From Ilumatobacteraceae bacterium (GTDB lineage Bacteria > Actinomycetota > Acidimicrobiia > Acidimicrobiales > Ilumatobacteraceae), in the NCBI GenBank assembly GCA_018401375.1, contig JAGYKR010000007.1, forward strand, positions 62,001 through 126,000: DNA of 64,000 nucleotides, in the 5' to 3' direction. Each line of letters begins with the position of its first letter. The first letter of the stretch is position 1. Under the pieces are notes generated by a model. It was given only the letters and a program-made list of their open reading frames with translations, searched no databases and was not told where the DNA came from. Below, one piece after another: positions 1 to 8,936 of this stretch. The position numbers and the translations under genes are program-made.

Positions 1-498
1 GTGCACCTGTGAGAAGCCCACAGGTGCAGGGCCCTTCCAGTGGCAGGCTTCAAGCAGTTCACGCTCACGCGCCCGCATCAATGAGGTCCGAGGCTCAGCG
101 TCATGGTCATGGCCGAGCACATGCAAGATCCCGTGGACCAGTAACAAAGCAATCTCATCTGTGAACGTACCGGCATGATCGGTGGCGGCCCGCTCAGCCA
201 CCGTCGGACAGATCACCACATCACCCAACATGATCGGCATCCCCGGTACCGCATATTCACTGCCGTCCGCGTCAGCATCAGCGTCGAGGGGGAAAGACAA
301 CACGTCGGTGGGGCCTTCATGTCCCATGAACTCAAGGTTGAGTTCTGCCATCTCGATGTCATCTACGAAGGTCACGGTGAGTTCGCCACGTCGGCCTTCG
401 GCGAGCAGCACCTCTTCGGCCAGGCTCCGCCACCGATCGAGATCCATGTCGTGTGCGTCCTGCTCATCGGAGCAGTGCACGATGATCACAGCAGACAT
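1..498 (-). CDS. ybeY: Endoribonuclease YbeY, 3' end cut by window edge
   Basis: YbeY is a zinc-dependent endoribonuclease acting in 16S rRNA 3'-end maturation and ribosome quality control. The frame is open from an ATG at 498 to base 1 (166 codons, no stop seen). The family motif TDVLSFP is at residues 64-70, and the metal-binding H-x3-H-x5-H is HGILHVLGHDH with His122, His126 and His132. The start overlaps the TGA of phoH by one base (TGATG), so the two are translationally coupled, and phoH-ybeY is a conserved bacterial pair. The visible part already exceeds the usual family length of about 150 residues, so a short C-terminal extension is likely. Confidence 0.93.
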   Translation of the reverse strand, partial: MSAVIIVHCSDEQDAHDMDLDRWRSLAEEVLLAEGRRGELTVTFVDDIEMAELNLEFMGHEGPTDVLSFPLDADADADGSEYAVPGMPIMLGDVVICPTVAERAATDHAGTFTDEIALLLVHGILHVLGHDHDAEPRTSLMRARERELLEACHWKGPAPVGFSQVH

Positions 499-1496
499 CA
501 CTTCACCGCAGCGGTGCGCTCGTATGCGGCGACGATGTCGGCCACGATTCGGTGTCGCACCACATCGGAAACGTCAAGATGCACAAAGGCCAACTGATCG
601 ATTCCTTCAAGAATCTTTTCTAAGCCGAAGAGGCCGCTGCGATTATCTGGCACATCCACTTGGGTGCGGTCCCCGGTGATCACCACCTTGGATCCGAAAC
701 CGATCCGAGTCAGAAACATTTTCATCTGCTCGGGGGTGGTGTTTTGGGCCTCATCCAAAATGATGAAGCTGTTGTTAAGGGTGCGGCCACGCATGAAAGC
801 GAGCGGTGCCACCTCAACGGTTTGGCGTTCTAGGAGTTTCTGGGCACCTTCGGGATCCACCATGTCGTAGAGAGCGTCATAGAGCGGACGCAGATACGGA
901 TCCACTTTGGCCATCAGATCACCGGGCAGGAAACCAAGCCGTTCCCCCGCCTCCACTGCTGGTCGAGTCAAAATGATGCGCTGTACCTGCTTGGCTTGTA
1001 GGGCCTGCACTGCCATCGCAACTGCGAGCCATGACTTACCGGTGCCAGCCGGACCGATCCCAAACGTGATGATGTTTGATGCGATCGCATCCACATAACG
1101 CTTTTGCCCAGCGGTCTTTGGGCGCACCTGCCGGCCTTTGGCTCCGCGCAGCACCTGATGGGTCAGCACCTCGGTGGGCCGTTCGTCGGCTTTGACCATG
1201 GAGATCACCCGCTCGAGGCTGGCAGGATCGAGTTGGTGGCCACGCTCGAGTAAGGCGATGAGATCACCGATCAACGACTGCACAAGGGTCACGTTTGGGC
1301 CCATGATGCTGATCTGATTACCCCGTGCGGTGATCCGCGTATCAGGGAAGCTCTTCTCAATGAACCGCAGGTGCGAATCGCGCGGACCGAGCAGAGCCGA
1401 CATCATGTGTACCCCGGGCACTTCCACCGTGGCGAGCAGATCCTCTCCGAGGCCGGGCACCGCCGCAGAAGATTCAGTTGATGCCATCAGGGCCAC
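498..1496 (-). CDS. phoH: PhoH family ATPase
   Basis: Cytoplasmic P-loop ATPase of the PhoH/PhoL family, proposed to act with YbeY in RNA metabolism. The 332-residue protein has an N-terminal region resembling a KH-like nucleic-acid-binding fold (about residues 20-95). Walker A is GPAGTGKS at 148-155 and Walker B is FIILDEAQN at 244-252. Length matches the family. The start shown is a GTG; an ATG lies nine bases downstream in the same frame and is an equally plausible start. It is the first gene of the phoH-ybeY unit visible here. Confidence 0.95.
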   Translation of the reverse strand: MALMASTESSAAVPGLGEDLLATVEVPGVHMMSALLGPRDSHLRFIEKSFPDTRITARGNQISIMGPNVTLVQSLIGDLIALLERGHQLDPASLERVISMVKADERPTEVLTHQVLRGAKGRQVRPKTAGQKRYVDAIASNIITFGIGPAGTGKSWLAVAMAVQALQAKQVQRIILTRPAVEAGERLGFLPGDLMAKVDPYLRPLYDALYDMVDPEGAQKLLERQTVEVAPLAFMRGRTLNNSFIILDEAQNTTPEQMKMFLTRIGFGSKVVITGDRTQVDVPDNRSGLFGLEKILEGIDQLAFVHLDVSDVVRHRIVADIVAAYERTAAVK

Positions 1497-1564
1497 AAAA
1501 TGCGAGGTTTCTCACTGGTCACAGGGTAGCGCCGATGCCCCATTCACTCGCATCGAGGTGCATC

Positions 1565-3211
1565 TCAGGTGGAGGTAAGTCGTTTGCGCAGTTCGTTCTT
1601 TGAAATTTTTTCCAAGGTAGAACGCGGCAGTTCATCCACCACAAACACTTCCCGGGGCACTTTGAAATCCGCGAGATCTGCAGCGCAGGCCGCAATGATC
1701 TGTGCGGCGATGTCACCGGAGACACCGGGCGTAGGGATCACGAATGCCACCGGCACCTCATCGAGCATCGGGTGCGGCTTACCCACCACTGCACATTCAT
1801 AGGCGAGGCCTGAGGCCAAGATCACGGTTTCGATCTCTGAGGCGGCGACGTTCTCTGCACCCACTTTCAACATGTCTTTCAGACGGTCACCGAAATACAA
1901 GTTGCCTTCGGCATCGGTGATGATCGAGTCCCCGGTCGCGAACCATCCGTCGGCATCAAATGCTGCAGCGGTGGCCTCAGGGTTACCGAAATACTCTTTG
2001 AACATCGTCACCCCGCGGGTCCCTCGGATGAACAGTTCTCCGGTTTCACCCGGGGTCACCGGCTGGCCATCAGGGTGGCGAATGCTGATCTCGTAGCCGG
2101 GAGCGGCCCGCCCAATCGACATCCGCGGTCCCGGGAACTCATAACTGCTGACGATGCCCTGGGTCACGGTTTCGGTCATCCCCCACCAGCCAAAGGTCTG
2201 TAATCCGAGCGCTTCTTCCACCTCAGGTAGCCGTGCCGCCGGGGCCCAAAATCTGTAGTTATGCGAGGCAGGCAGATCACCGGCGAGGAGTGCTTTAACG
2301 CAGAACCCGATCATCGAACACCAGGTCACCTGATGGCGCAGCGACACCTCCCAAAACCGTGAGACCGAGAATCGTGGCTGAAGCACCATCGTGCCGCCGG
2401 TCCACATGGTCGGCATCATCGAATAGGTCTGCGCGTTGGTATGGAACAAAGGCAAAATCACCAATGTGACGTCACCTGCGCGTAACCGCATGTGTGCGGC
2501 ACTCATCTCGGCTCCCCACATCACGTTGGCATGGGTCCATAAAACGGCTTTGGGCCGCGATGTGGTACCCGAGGTGAACTGGATTCCGAGATCAGCCATT
2601 GGGGCGGTGGGCCGATCCGGCGGCTCGAGCCCTCCGGAAACCAGATCCTCAAATCGCTGGAAGCCAATCCCGTCAGGAACCTGTGATGGTTCCCCCGCAT
2701 CGTTATCAGTGATCACAAGCAAAGAGACCCGCGGTGCTGCCTCATGCACCAACTGGGCGAAACCCGGGGAGGTGATCGCTGCCACCACCTCAGCGTGTTC
2801 AGCGAAATAGGCCATGTCCCGCGCCACGGAACGCGTATTGGTGGATACCGCAACCGCGCCGATTTCTGCGCACGCGAACCAGGAGATCATGAACTCGGGC
2901 GAGTTATCGAGATGCACGAGCACCCGGTCCCCGGTGCGAATCCCACGGGTGTGCAGGCCTCCCGCAAAGGCGCGCACATCACGGCGAAACTCGCTGTACG
3001 TCCAGGTGCGGCCCTCCCCGCTGAACGGTTCCCAAATTAGCCAGGGCGTATCGGGGTAACGCTCCGCTTGGGACTTCAGCAGCCATGGCACATCGCGTCC
3101 CACCTGCATATCCAACTTTGCTTGGCGTCCCCATTGGGCAGGCCAGTCGCCGCTATCTGCTCCACTGTCTGGTGCAGGCTGGTTCGATGTGCTGATCGCC
3201 GTTTCGCTCAT
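1565..3211 (-). CDS. AMP-forming acyl-CoA synthetase, CaiC/FadD-like
   Basis: Member of the ANL adenylating superfamily, which activates a carboxylic acid with ATP and CoA. The 548-residue protein carries the P-loop FTSGTTSRPKA at about 212-222, the A5 motif GMTET at 344-348, the A7 region DGWFATGD at 421-428 and a C-terminal lysine in the STLEKISKNEL segment. The overall pattern resembles crotonobetaine/carnitine-CoA ligase-type enzymes, but the acid substrate cannot be read from the sequence. It is divergent from the phosphotransferase gene at 3317 across a 105-bp gap that probably holds both promoters. Confidence 0.88.
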   Translation of the reverse strand: MSETAISTSNQPAPDSGADSGDWPAQWGRQAKLDMQVGRDVPWLLKSQAERYPDTPWLIWEPFSGEGRTWTYSEFRRDVRAFAGGLHTRGIRTGDRVLVHLDNSPEFMISWFACAEIGAVAVSTNTRSVARDMAYFAEHAEVVAAITSPGFAQLVHEAAPRVSLLVITDNDAGEPSQVPDGIGFQRFEDLVSGGLEPPDRPTAPMADLGIQFTSGTTSRPKAVLWTHANVMWGAEMSAAHMRLRAGDVTLVILPLFHTNAQTYSMMPTMWTGGTMVLQPRFSVSRFWEVSLRHQVTWCSMIGFCVKALLAGDLPASHNYRFWAPAARLPEVEEALGLQTFGWWGMTETVTQGIVSSYEFPGPRMSIGRAAPGYEISIRHPDGQPVTPGETGELFIRGTRGVTMFKEYFGNPEATAAAFDADGWFATGDSIITDAEGNLYFGDRLKDMLKVGAENVAASEIETVILASGLAYECAVVGKPHPMLDEVPVAFVIPTPGVSGDIAAQIIAACAADLADFKVPREVFVVDELPRSTLEKISKNELRKRLTST

Positions 3212-3316
3212 GGTCTGACACTAGGTGGCGACTCGATCCCGAGACGCAATGTAGTGTCATCGGTCACAACGGCTGCCTATTACGCAGCAATCAGTTGATC
3301 TATTTGGGGGGAAGTC

Positions 3317-4372
3317 ATGTCCGTCACCGTTCCACAGTCCATCGAAGATGTCACCCCAGAGTGGATCTCTGCAGCCACCGGCTGGGATGTGACCGGAATG
3401 TCCGCGGAACAGATCGGTGTCGGCATCGGGGTGTCGAGCGCTGTGTATCGCGTGGCGCTCACCGGTCATGGCTGTCCGACGAGCATCGTGGTCAAACAAC
3501 CGGCCCTCGATCCAGCAGCCGTGTTTACGAGCACGATGTTACGTATGTACATCCGCGAGGTCCGCTACTTCAGCACGCTCGCAGCGCAGTCTCCATTGCG
3601 TAGCCCGGCTTTTTATTTCGGTGAGGTAGACGAGGAAACCAGCAATTTCGTGTTGTTGATCGAAGATCTGAGCGGCTTGCGGATCGTGGATCAAAACCTC
3701 GGGATGTCTCTCGAGGATGCCGGACGCGCTGTAGATGCTGTAGCCGGCATGCACGCCAAATGGTGGGGTACCGCTGATCAACTCGCTGCCGATGGCACCA
3801 CCGTCAGTCTCGGGGACCCGATCTATCCGGCCGTGCTACCGATCGTGTTTGCCGAAGGCTGGGAAAAGTGCACCAATGAGGTGGAACTGCCCGCATCCAT
3901 CCAAGCCATCGGACCCAAGTTCGCACCGGCCATCGGCGGTTTACTCGCCTCGCTTGCAGCCGGGCCGAACACGTTGGCACACGGGGATTTTCGCGCTGAC
4001 AACATGTTGTTTACCGCCGATAACGAACTCGTGGCCCTCGACTTTCAGTTAATCGGCACCGGGACAGGCGCCTATGACCTGGCCTATTTTGTGACCCAAA
4101 GCCTGACCGCAGACGACGCCAGCAACGGTGAAGCTGACCTGTTCACCCGGTGGATCGACGGCCTGCGCTCCGCTGGCGTGCCGGCGGACATGGTGGACCG
4201 GGACGCGTTGTGGCAGCACTACCGCACCGCAGCACTGTTTTGTTTGGCTTACCCGATCGTGGCGAGTCGAGGGATGGATCTGAGCGATCCGCGCCAATAT
4301 GCGCTCGTGGATTCGATGAACACCCGTTTTGATCGGGCGGTCCGCGAACTCTCGCTGGCAGACTTGCTCTAG
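3317..4372 (+). CDS. Phosphotransferase, APH/ecdysteroid kinase-like fold
   Basis: Small-molecule kinase of the aminoglycoside phosphotransferase/EcKinase-like group. The 351-residue protein has Lys60 in a VVK strand (likely ATP-binding lysine), the catalytic loop HGDFRADNM at 222-230 and the metal-binding LDFQ at 241-244. A GGGGGGAA ribosome-binding site precedes the ATG. The stop TAG shares its last base with the GTG start of the histidine phosphatase gene, so the two are probably co-translated and may act on the same kind of phosphorylated metabolite. The substrate is unknown; many actinobacterial homologues sit near acyl-CoA metabolism genes, as here. Confidence 0.85.
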   Translation: MSVTVPQSIEDVTPEWISAATGWDVTGMSAEQIGVGIGVSSAVYRVALTGHGCPTSIVVKQPALDPAAVFTSTMLRMYIREVRYFSTLAAQSPLRSPAFYFGEVDEETSNFVLLIEDLSGLRIVDQNLGMSLEDAGRAVDAVAGMHAKWWGTADQLAADGTTVSLGDPIYPAVLPIVFAEGWEKCTNEVELPASIQAIGPKFAPAIGGLLASLAAGPNTLAHGDFRADNMLFTADNELVALDFQLIGTGTGAYDLAYFVTQSLTADDASNGEADLFTRWIDGLRSAGVPADMVDRDALWQHYRTAALFCLAYPIVASRGMDLSDPRQYALVDSMNTRFDRAVRELSLADLL

Positions 4373-4968
4373 TGGAACTGATTATCGTCCGGCACGGACT
4401 TCCTCAGCGGGTGCAACGAGAAACTGGCGCGGCGGACCCCGAACTGGCCCCCGAGGGTCACGAGCAAGCCCGACGTCTTGCTCACTATCTGATCTCCGAA
4501 CAGATCGATGCGATCTATGCGAGCCCCTTACACCGGGCCCGCCAAACCGCAGAACCCCTCGCCGAGATGCTCAACACCGCACCAACCGTGGTGGAGGACA
4601 TTGCAGAGTTTGATCGCCACGCATCGGAATACATCCCGTTAGAGGAACTCAAAGCCGCAAATGATCCACGTTGGCATGCATTGATGGCCGGCGAATGGGA
4701 GGATCACGGGGAATCACCCGAACAGTTTCGGTCTCGGGTGGTCGGGGCTTTCGAAGAAATGATTTCTGAGCATGGCTCCCAGCGTGTGGTCGCTGTATGC
4801 CACGGCGGGGTCATCAATCAGTATCTGGCCCACGTACTCGGGATCTCCACCAATGTTGGGTTCTTCTACCCCGCCTACACCTCGATTCATCGGGTGTCAG
4901 CCTCGCGAGGTGGCGTACGGTCCGTGCTCAGTTTGAACGAGACGGCCCACCTGCGGCTTCCCCTCTGA
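4372..4968 (+). CDS. Histidine phosphatase family protein (phosphoglycerate mutase-like)
   Basis: Phosphatase of the branch-1 histidine phosphatase superfamily. The 198-residue protein begins MELIIVRHG, giving catalytic His8 in the RHG motif, with the second His144 in VAVCHGG and the supporting SPLHRARQTA segment at 51-60. The start is a GTG overlapping the kinase stop by one base. Its partner kinase upstream suggests a phosphorylation/dephosphorylation pair, which is inference. The specific substrate cannot be read. Confidence 0.9.
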   Translation: MELIIVRHGLPQRVQRETGAADPELAPEGHEQARRLAHYLISEQIDAIYASPLHRARQTAEPLAEMLNTAPTVVEDIAEFDRHASEYIPLEELKAANDPRWHALMAGEWEDHGESPEQFRSRVVGAFEEMISEHGSQRVVAVCHGGVINQYLAHVLGISTNVGFFYPAYTSIHRVSASRGGVRSVLSLNETAHLRLPL

Positions 4969-4982
4969 ACACCAATGACAAG

Positions 4983-5010
4983 CCCCGAGGACCGGATCCG
5001 GTCCTCGGGG
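4983..5010. terminator. Perfect GC-rich palindrome between convergent transcription units
   Basis: A perfect 28-base inverted repeat (half-site CCCCGAGGACCGGA) lies between the end of the histidine phosphatase gene on the plus strand and the 3' end of tRNA-Cys on the minus strand. It can form a very strong hairpin on either RNA. No T-run follows on either strand, so it is a candidate bidirectional terminator or 3'-end stabiliser rather than a textbook intrinsic terminator. Confidence 0.55.
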
Positions 5011-5068
5011 CGCATCTGTCGATCCTCTTAGTGCGCAAAATTTCAGAAACCTTGCGCACACTTGTAGA

Positions 5069-5139
5069 GGCGACGATGGGAATCGAACCCATGTACACGG
5101 CTTTGCAGGCCGTTGCCTAAGCCACTCGGCCACGTCGCC
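5069..5139 (-). tRNA. tRNA-Cys (GCA)
   Basis: Cloverleaf with acceptor stem GGCGACG/CGTCGCC, anticodon loop CTGCAAA giving anticodon GCA, and T-loop GGTTCGATTCC. The 3' CCA is not encoded, unlike the other three tRNA genes in this window. A small palindrome (ACTGTG-TTGC-CACAGT, 5141-5156) lies just upstream of the gene. Confidence 0.95.
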
Positions 5140-5249
5140 AACTGTGTTGCCACAGTAAAGGACAGGCTACCGGAGGATCACCACATCCCGATCACTCCGG
5201 ATGAACGAAGATGTGCACATCGCAGGACCGGATCTGTCACGATGCACAG

Positions 5250-6500
5250 ATGGGACGTACACGAGCACAGGCACTACTGCCGCGGAGAATCATTGGTCTG
5301 CTTGCGGTATGTGCTGTCTCCACGCTGACGGCATGCGGTGGTTCATCAGGGGATGAGGATCTTTCATCCACGTCCACCCCACTACCGACGGCCACGACAA
5401 CAACCACCACCACCGCACCTCCCACCACCACACCTCCCACTACCACCGAGGCCTCGCCGCTGACCTTGGATCTCTCCACCCCCGGACCTCACCCGGTGGG
5501 CGTCACAACTCGGGAACTCCCCGACGGTTCCCTCGTGGAGATCTGGTATCCCGCCGCAGAAGGCACCACCGGTACGGAGACTTATGATCTGCGCGATTAC
5601 ACCCCAGACTTTCTCACTCCCCTCTTGGTGAATGTCACCAATGCGGTATTTACCTATGAGGCCAGCCGGGACGCTCCCGTTGATACCGCTGCTGACGCAT
5701 TTCCTCTCGTGGTGTTCAGCCACGGCTTTGCGGGGATGCGCGTTCAATCCACCACATTGACCGCCCATCTCGCCTCACATGGGATGGTGGTCGCCTCGCC
5801 AGATCATCCGAGCCGAGATCTGCGCAACGTGCTCGGGAGCACAGCGAGCGGTCAACAATCAGAGGCCATCGACCAGCTCACAGCAGTGCTCGATCTGGCA
5901 GCAATCTGGAATGAGACCTTTGATGGCGCAGGCCTGAACTTTCAGGATCGCATCGATCTCGGCAGGATCGCGCTGGTCGGCCACTCTGCAGGAGGAGCGA
6001 GCGTCCAAGGCGCCGCCGGCGATACCCGAGTGGCCGGCTATGTGGCCCTCGCAGCGGGCGGACCACCGGAAGGATTTGAGCCACCGGCGGTACCCGGCTT
6101 CTTCGTGGCGGGCAGCACCGATGGAGTGATCTCCCCCACCGAACGCACCCGGCCGGCTCATCAAAATGCAGCCACACCTAACTGGTATCTCGAGATCGCT
6201 CAGACCGGCCACAACGGCTTTGATGACTTTTGCCTGTTTGGGGACGGTACCGGGATCGTTGGCGTGGCCGAACAGGCGGGTCTCGGGGCGATTCTGCAAG
6301 CCCAACCCACCTTGCGGGTCCTCGGCGAAGACGGGTGTTTGCCGCCGGCGGCCCCCGTGGAACTCGCTCACCCCTTAATCAATCATGCCGTCACGGTCTG
6401 GTTGCAATGGCTCTTTGGGGCACAGCCCGATCTGCTCGGCCTAGAAGCCGAGAGTTTGGACCGGTTTGCGCTCGGATCGGTGCTTGCGGAACGCCGATGA
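5250..6500 (+). CDS. Secreted lipoprotein alpha/beta-hydrolase (PAF-acetylhydrolase/dienelactone hydrolase-like)
   Basis: Probable surface-anchored esterase. From the ATG at 5250 the protein is 416 residues: a basic N-terminus, a hydrophobic segment and lipobox LTAC with lipidated Cys29, then a Thr/Pro-rich linker (about 45-70) and an alpha/beta-hydrolase domain. The oxyanion motif FSHGFAG and nucleophile motif GHSAGG (Ser246) are clear, and TGHNGF near the C-terminus probably provides the catalytic His. An in-frame ATG 39 bases upstream would put a non-signal-like extension before the signal peptide, so 5250 is preferred. Its stop overlaps the start of the second lipoprotein gene (ATGA). The substrate is unknown. 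Confidence 0.85.
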   Translation: MGRTRAQALLPRRIIGLLAVCAVSTLTACGGSSGDEDLSSTSTPLPTATTTTTTTAPPTTTPPTTTEASPLTLDLSTPGPHPVGVTTRELPDGSLVEIWYPAAEGTTGTETYDLRDYTPDFLTPLLVNVTNAVFTYEASRDAPVDTAADAFPLVVFSHGFAGMRVQSTTLTAHLASHGMVVASPDHPSRDLRNVLGSTASGQQSEAIDQLTAVLDLAAIWNETFDGAGLNFQDRIDLGRIALVGHSAGGASVQGAAGDTRVAGYVALAAGGPPEGFEPPAVPGFFVAGSTDGVISPTERTRPAHQNAATPNWYLEIAQTGHNGFDDFCLFGDGTGIVGVAEQAGLGAILQAQPTLRVLGEDGCLPPAAPVELAHPLINHAVTVWLQWLFGAQPDLLGLEAESLDRFALGSVLAERR

Positions 6501-7165
6501 CAACCTCGATGACCCGGCATGTCACCGCAATCTTCCTCTGTGCCGCGCTGCTGAGCGCTTGCACCCAAGAACGCGCTTCGACGGTGCGTCCCGATCCTTG
6601 CCGTGACGCCCTTGACAGAGCCGCAGTAGCCCGTGAGATCCCCCAACAGATCGCCTTGTTGGATTCGGCCCTGGTGATCTGTCGTGATGTAGATGCTTTT
6701 AGCGAGGGTCTGCGCCTTCATCCTGGCGCGATCGCAGTCGCCCCCGCCACCTTCATCCAACGCCGCTGCGAGGACCCGCCCGATGCCACCGTGGCGCGAT
6801 CGTTGATCTGTCAATCAGTGGTGCCACCGGTGGACACGGCGCCTGGCGATAACGCCGTGAAGGTATACGTTGGGCGCACCTTGGATGGTCGCAGCGTGGA
6901 GTTGCGGTCTGATCAGGTGCGCTTTACCGATGGGCGTCCTGCCGGGATCGTTGAGGTGGTCAATGTCAGCACCCGTCAAGGATGCGAGGGGCTCGCTGCG
7001 CTGTATGCCCAGTGGATCCCCATGGTGGGTCTCGAGGATCGCGGAGACGAGTTATCGGTCTATGCCCAACACACCGTGAATCTGATGCAATCACTCGGTT
7101 GTGATCCACCTCGCGATCCTGACCAAGAAGATGAACCCGAGGACGCAAACGCTGAGGAGGAATAA
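6497..7165 (+). CDS. Putative lipoprotein of unknown function
   Basis: A 222-residue protein starting inside the ATGA overlap with the hydrolase gene. It has a short signal peptide with lipobox LLSAC, several cysteines in the mature part and a strongly acidic Glu/Asp tail. A much longer open frame exists upstream, but the signal peptide and the coupled ATG fix the start. No family was recognised. Co-translation with a secreted hydrolase suggests a shared location at the cell surface and possibly a shared role. Confidence 0.75.
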   Translation: MTTSMTRHVTAIFLCAALLSACTQERASTVRPDPCRDALDRAAVAREIPQQIALLDSALVICRDVDAFSEGLRLHPGAIAVAPATFIQRRCEDPPDATVARSLICQSVVPPVDTAPGDNAVKVYVGRTLDGRSVELRSDQVRFTDGRPAGIVEVVNVSTRQGCEGLAALYAQWIPMVGLEDRGDELSVYAQHTVNLMQSLGCDPPRDPDQEDEPEDANAEEE

Positions 7166-7265
7166 CTTTCCCCTTGCCAAGCGGCTAATGTGCCTTTTGG
7201 CACAGCGCCACAGCGTTGAGTGAACACCTATGGCACTGAGTTGACGGGATGACAGGGGGAATGCC

Positions 7266-8492
7266 ATGGCATATGAAGGTGGAGCGTCCACAGGTACACC
7301 GGTCACCGATTGGGCAAATGACTGGGATTGGCTTGATGACCAATGGGGTGAGAACGCCATTGAGATCTGGACGGGTCTGCATCGCGATGGCGTGAGCGTG
7401 GCGATGACCGAACGTTACGGACGAGCCTTTATGCCGTTAACCATGGAGGCGGTGCGTCAAGTAGCTAACGACACCGACTCGTTCTCCTCAATCTACGTAA
7501 GTGTGGCCCGGCCTGATGCCGTGCGCCGACCGGCTCCGCCTATCACCTCAGATCCGCCCGAACACAAAGATCATCGACGGCTCCTGCTTCCCGCTTTCAG
7601 CCCCAATCAGATCGCTCCGATGGAGAAGGAAATGCGGGATTTCTGCCGGGGTCTGATCGCGGAGATCGGTGATGCCACCGAGGCTGATGCAGCCGAACAG
7701 TACGCCCAACACATTCCGGTGCATGCGATCTGTCAGATGGTCGGTATCCCCGAATCTGATGCTGATCTATTCCGAGACTGGATCTATAGAACCTTCCAGG
7801 TTGCACCTCGAGACAACGCCGAACGCGAACGACTCTTCATTGAGATGACCGCCTATTGGGAAGCACTCATTGCAGACCGCATCGCGAACCCTCGAGATGA
7901 TCTCGCCACCGTGGTCGCTAACGCCGAAATTGATGGCCGTCTCGCCCCGATTGAGATCCGTCGCGGCTATCTAAGCCTGCTGCTCGTAGCCGGGATCGAC
8001 ACCACGTGGAGTGCGATCGGGTCAGGACTGTGGCATCTGGCCAGCCACCCCGAACATCTTGCCTATCTCGCAGCACTGGAATCTGACGATGATCCGCGCT
8101 GGGAGTTCGCTCTGGAAGAAGTCCTACGCTTTTATTCCCCGGTGACCATGGGCCGTAAGGTGATCAACGACACCGAAGTGTCCGGCTGTCCGATGCGTGC
8201 GGGTGAGCAGACCCTGGTCACGTTCCCGGCCGCCAATCACGACCCGGCAGCCTTTGAAAGCGCCCACGAGTTTCAGATCGACCGGGAGCAGAATCGCCAT
8301 GTTGCTTTTGGTGTGGGGATTCACCGTTGTCTCGGATCCAATCTGGCTCGTCTTGAGTTAAAAATCGCGATCCAAGAATGGGTGCGGGCATTTCCTGACT
8401 ACCGCTTGAATCCGGATCGCCCGACCACTTGGGCTAACGGCCAGGTCCGTGGACCGCGACAGTTACCTGTGGTCATTCACCGTCGAGCCTGA
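7266..8492 (+). CDS. Cytochrome P450
   Basis: Soluble bacterial class P450 monooxygenase of 408 residues. The I-helix oxygen-binding motif AGIDTT is at 242-247, the K-helix ExxR at 285-288 and the haem-ligand signature FGVGIHRCLG at 349-358 with Cys355. A strong AGGGGGAA ribosome-binding site precedes the ATG. No ferredoxin or ferredoxin reductase gene is adjacent, so the redox partner must be encoded elsewhere. The substrate is not deducible. The 3' end overlaps the convergent DUF2256/DUF3253 gene by 16 bases. Confidence 0.93.
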   Translation: MAYEGGASTGTPVTDWANDWDWLDDQWGENAIEIWTGLHRDGVSVAMTERYGRAFMPLTMEAVRQVANDTDSFSSIYVSVARPDAVRRPAPPITSDPPEHKDHRRLLLPAFSPNQIAPMEKEMRDFCRGLIAEIGDATEADAAEQYAQHIPVHAICQMVGIPESDADLFRDWIYRTFQVAPRDNAERERLFIEMTAYWEALIADRIANPRDDLATVVANAEIDGRLAPIEIRRGYLSLLLVAGIDTTWSAIGSGLWHLASHPEHLAYLAALESDDDPRWEFALEEVLRFYSPVTMGRKVINDTEVSGCPMRAGEQTLVTFPAANHDPAAFESAHEFQIDREQNRHVAFGVGIHRCLGSNLARLELKIAIQEWVRAFPDYRLNPDRPTTWANGQVRGPRQLPVVIHRRA

Positions 8493-8872
8493 GATCGCCG
8501 CACCCTGATCGGGCCTTTGGCAGTGGACGCATCCACCACCTGTGAGCCCTGACAGATCTCTACGGTTCCTGTCACCACGAGACGGCGAGCCGCAGCTCGG
8601 GCCGGTTCCATCAGGTCACGCCATTGCTCCCCGCCCACCTCTTTCGCGGCTTCGCTCGGACAGATCGAGGCCTGAGCGCTGCGCTGCTCGAGTAAAGCGA
8701 GAATCGCTGATTCAAGATCTGTATCGACTGGCCTGATCTTGCGGCGCCGGCAGGCATCAGAGCACCACCGCACATCAGGCCAGGCCGCAGCCCACGACTT
8801 TCGCCATGTCATGCGCCGGCCACATGAGTCACAAAAACGTTCCGCCGGAGACGGTTCCGATCTGCGACCCAT
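8477..8872 (-). CDS. DUF2256-DUF3253 fusion protein
   Basis: A 131-residue protein combining two small uncharacterised domains. The N-terminal DUF2256 zinc ribbon has CDSC at 14-17 and CSDAC at 37-41, with the family's TWRKSWA motif between them. The C-terminal part (about 48-120) matches the winged-helix-like DUF3253 pattern. The two domains are separate genes in many bacteria. A TATGCT box lies eight bases before the ATG. Function unknown; nucleic-acid binding is a reasonable inference. Confidence 0.8.
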   Translation of the reverse strand: MGRRSEPSPAERFCDSCGRRMTWRKSWAAAWPDVRWCSDACRRRKIRPVDTDLESAILALLEQRSAQASICPSEAAKEVGGEQWRDLMEPARAAARRLVVTGTVEICQGSQVVDASTAKGPIRVRRSQARR

Positions 8873-8936
8873 GTGGCTAGAGCATAGGGATCATCGATCT
8901 TGAGCCGAGATATGTGAAGCGCCGTGAGGTTTGATA

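Noticed and set aside
5390-5460. Low-complexity ACC-rich stretch as a repeat array or CRISPR
   Set aside because: It encodes the Thr/Pro linker of the lipoprotein hydrolase; there are no regular spacers.
7189-7204. Hairpin TGTGCC-TTTT-GGCACA as an intrinsic terminator
   Set aside because: The stem is short and no T-run follows; it may help termination, but the evidence is too weak to list.
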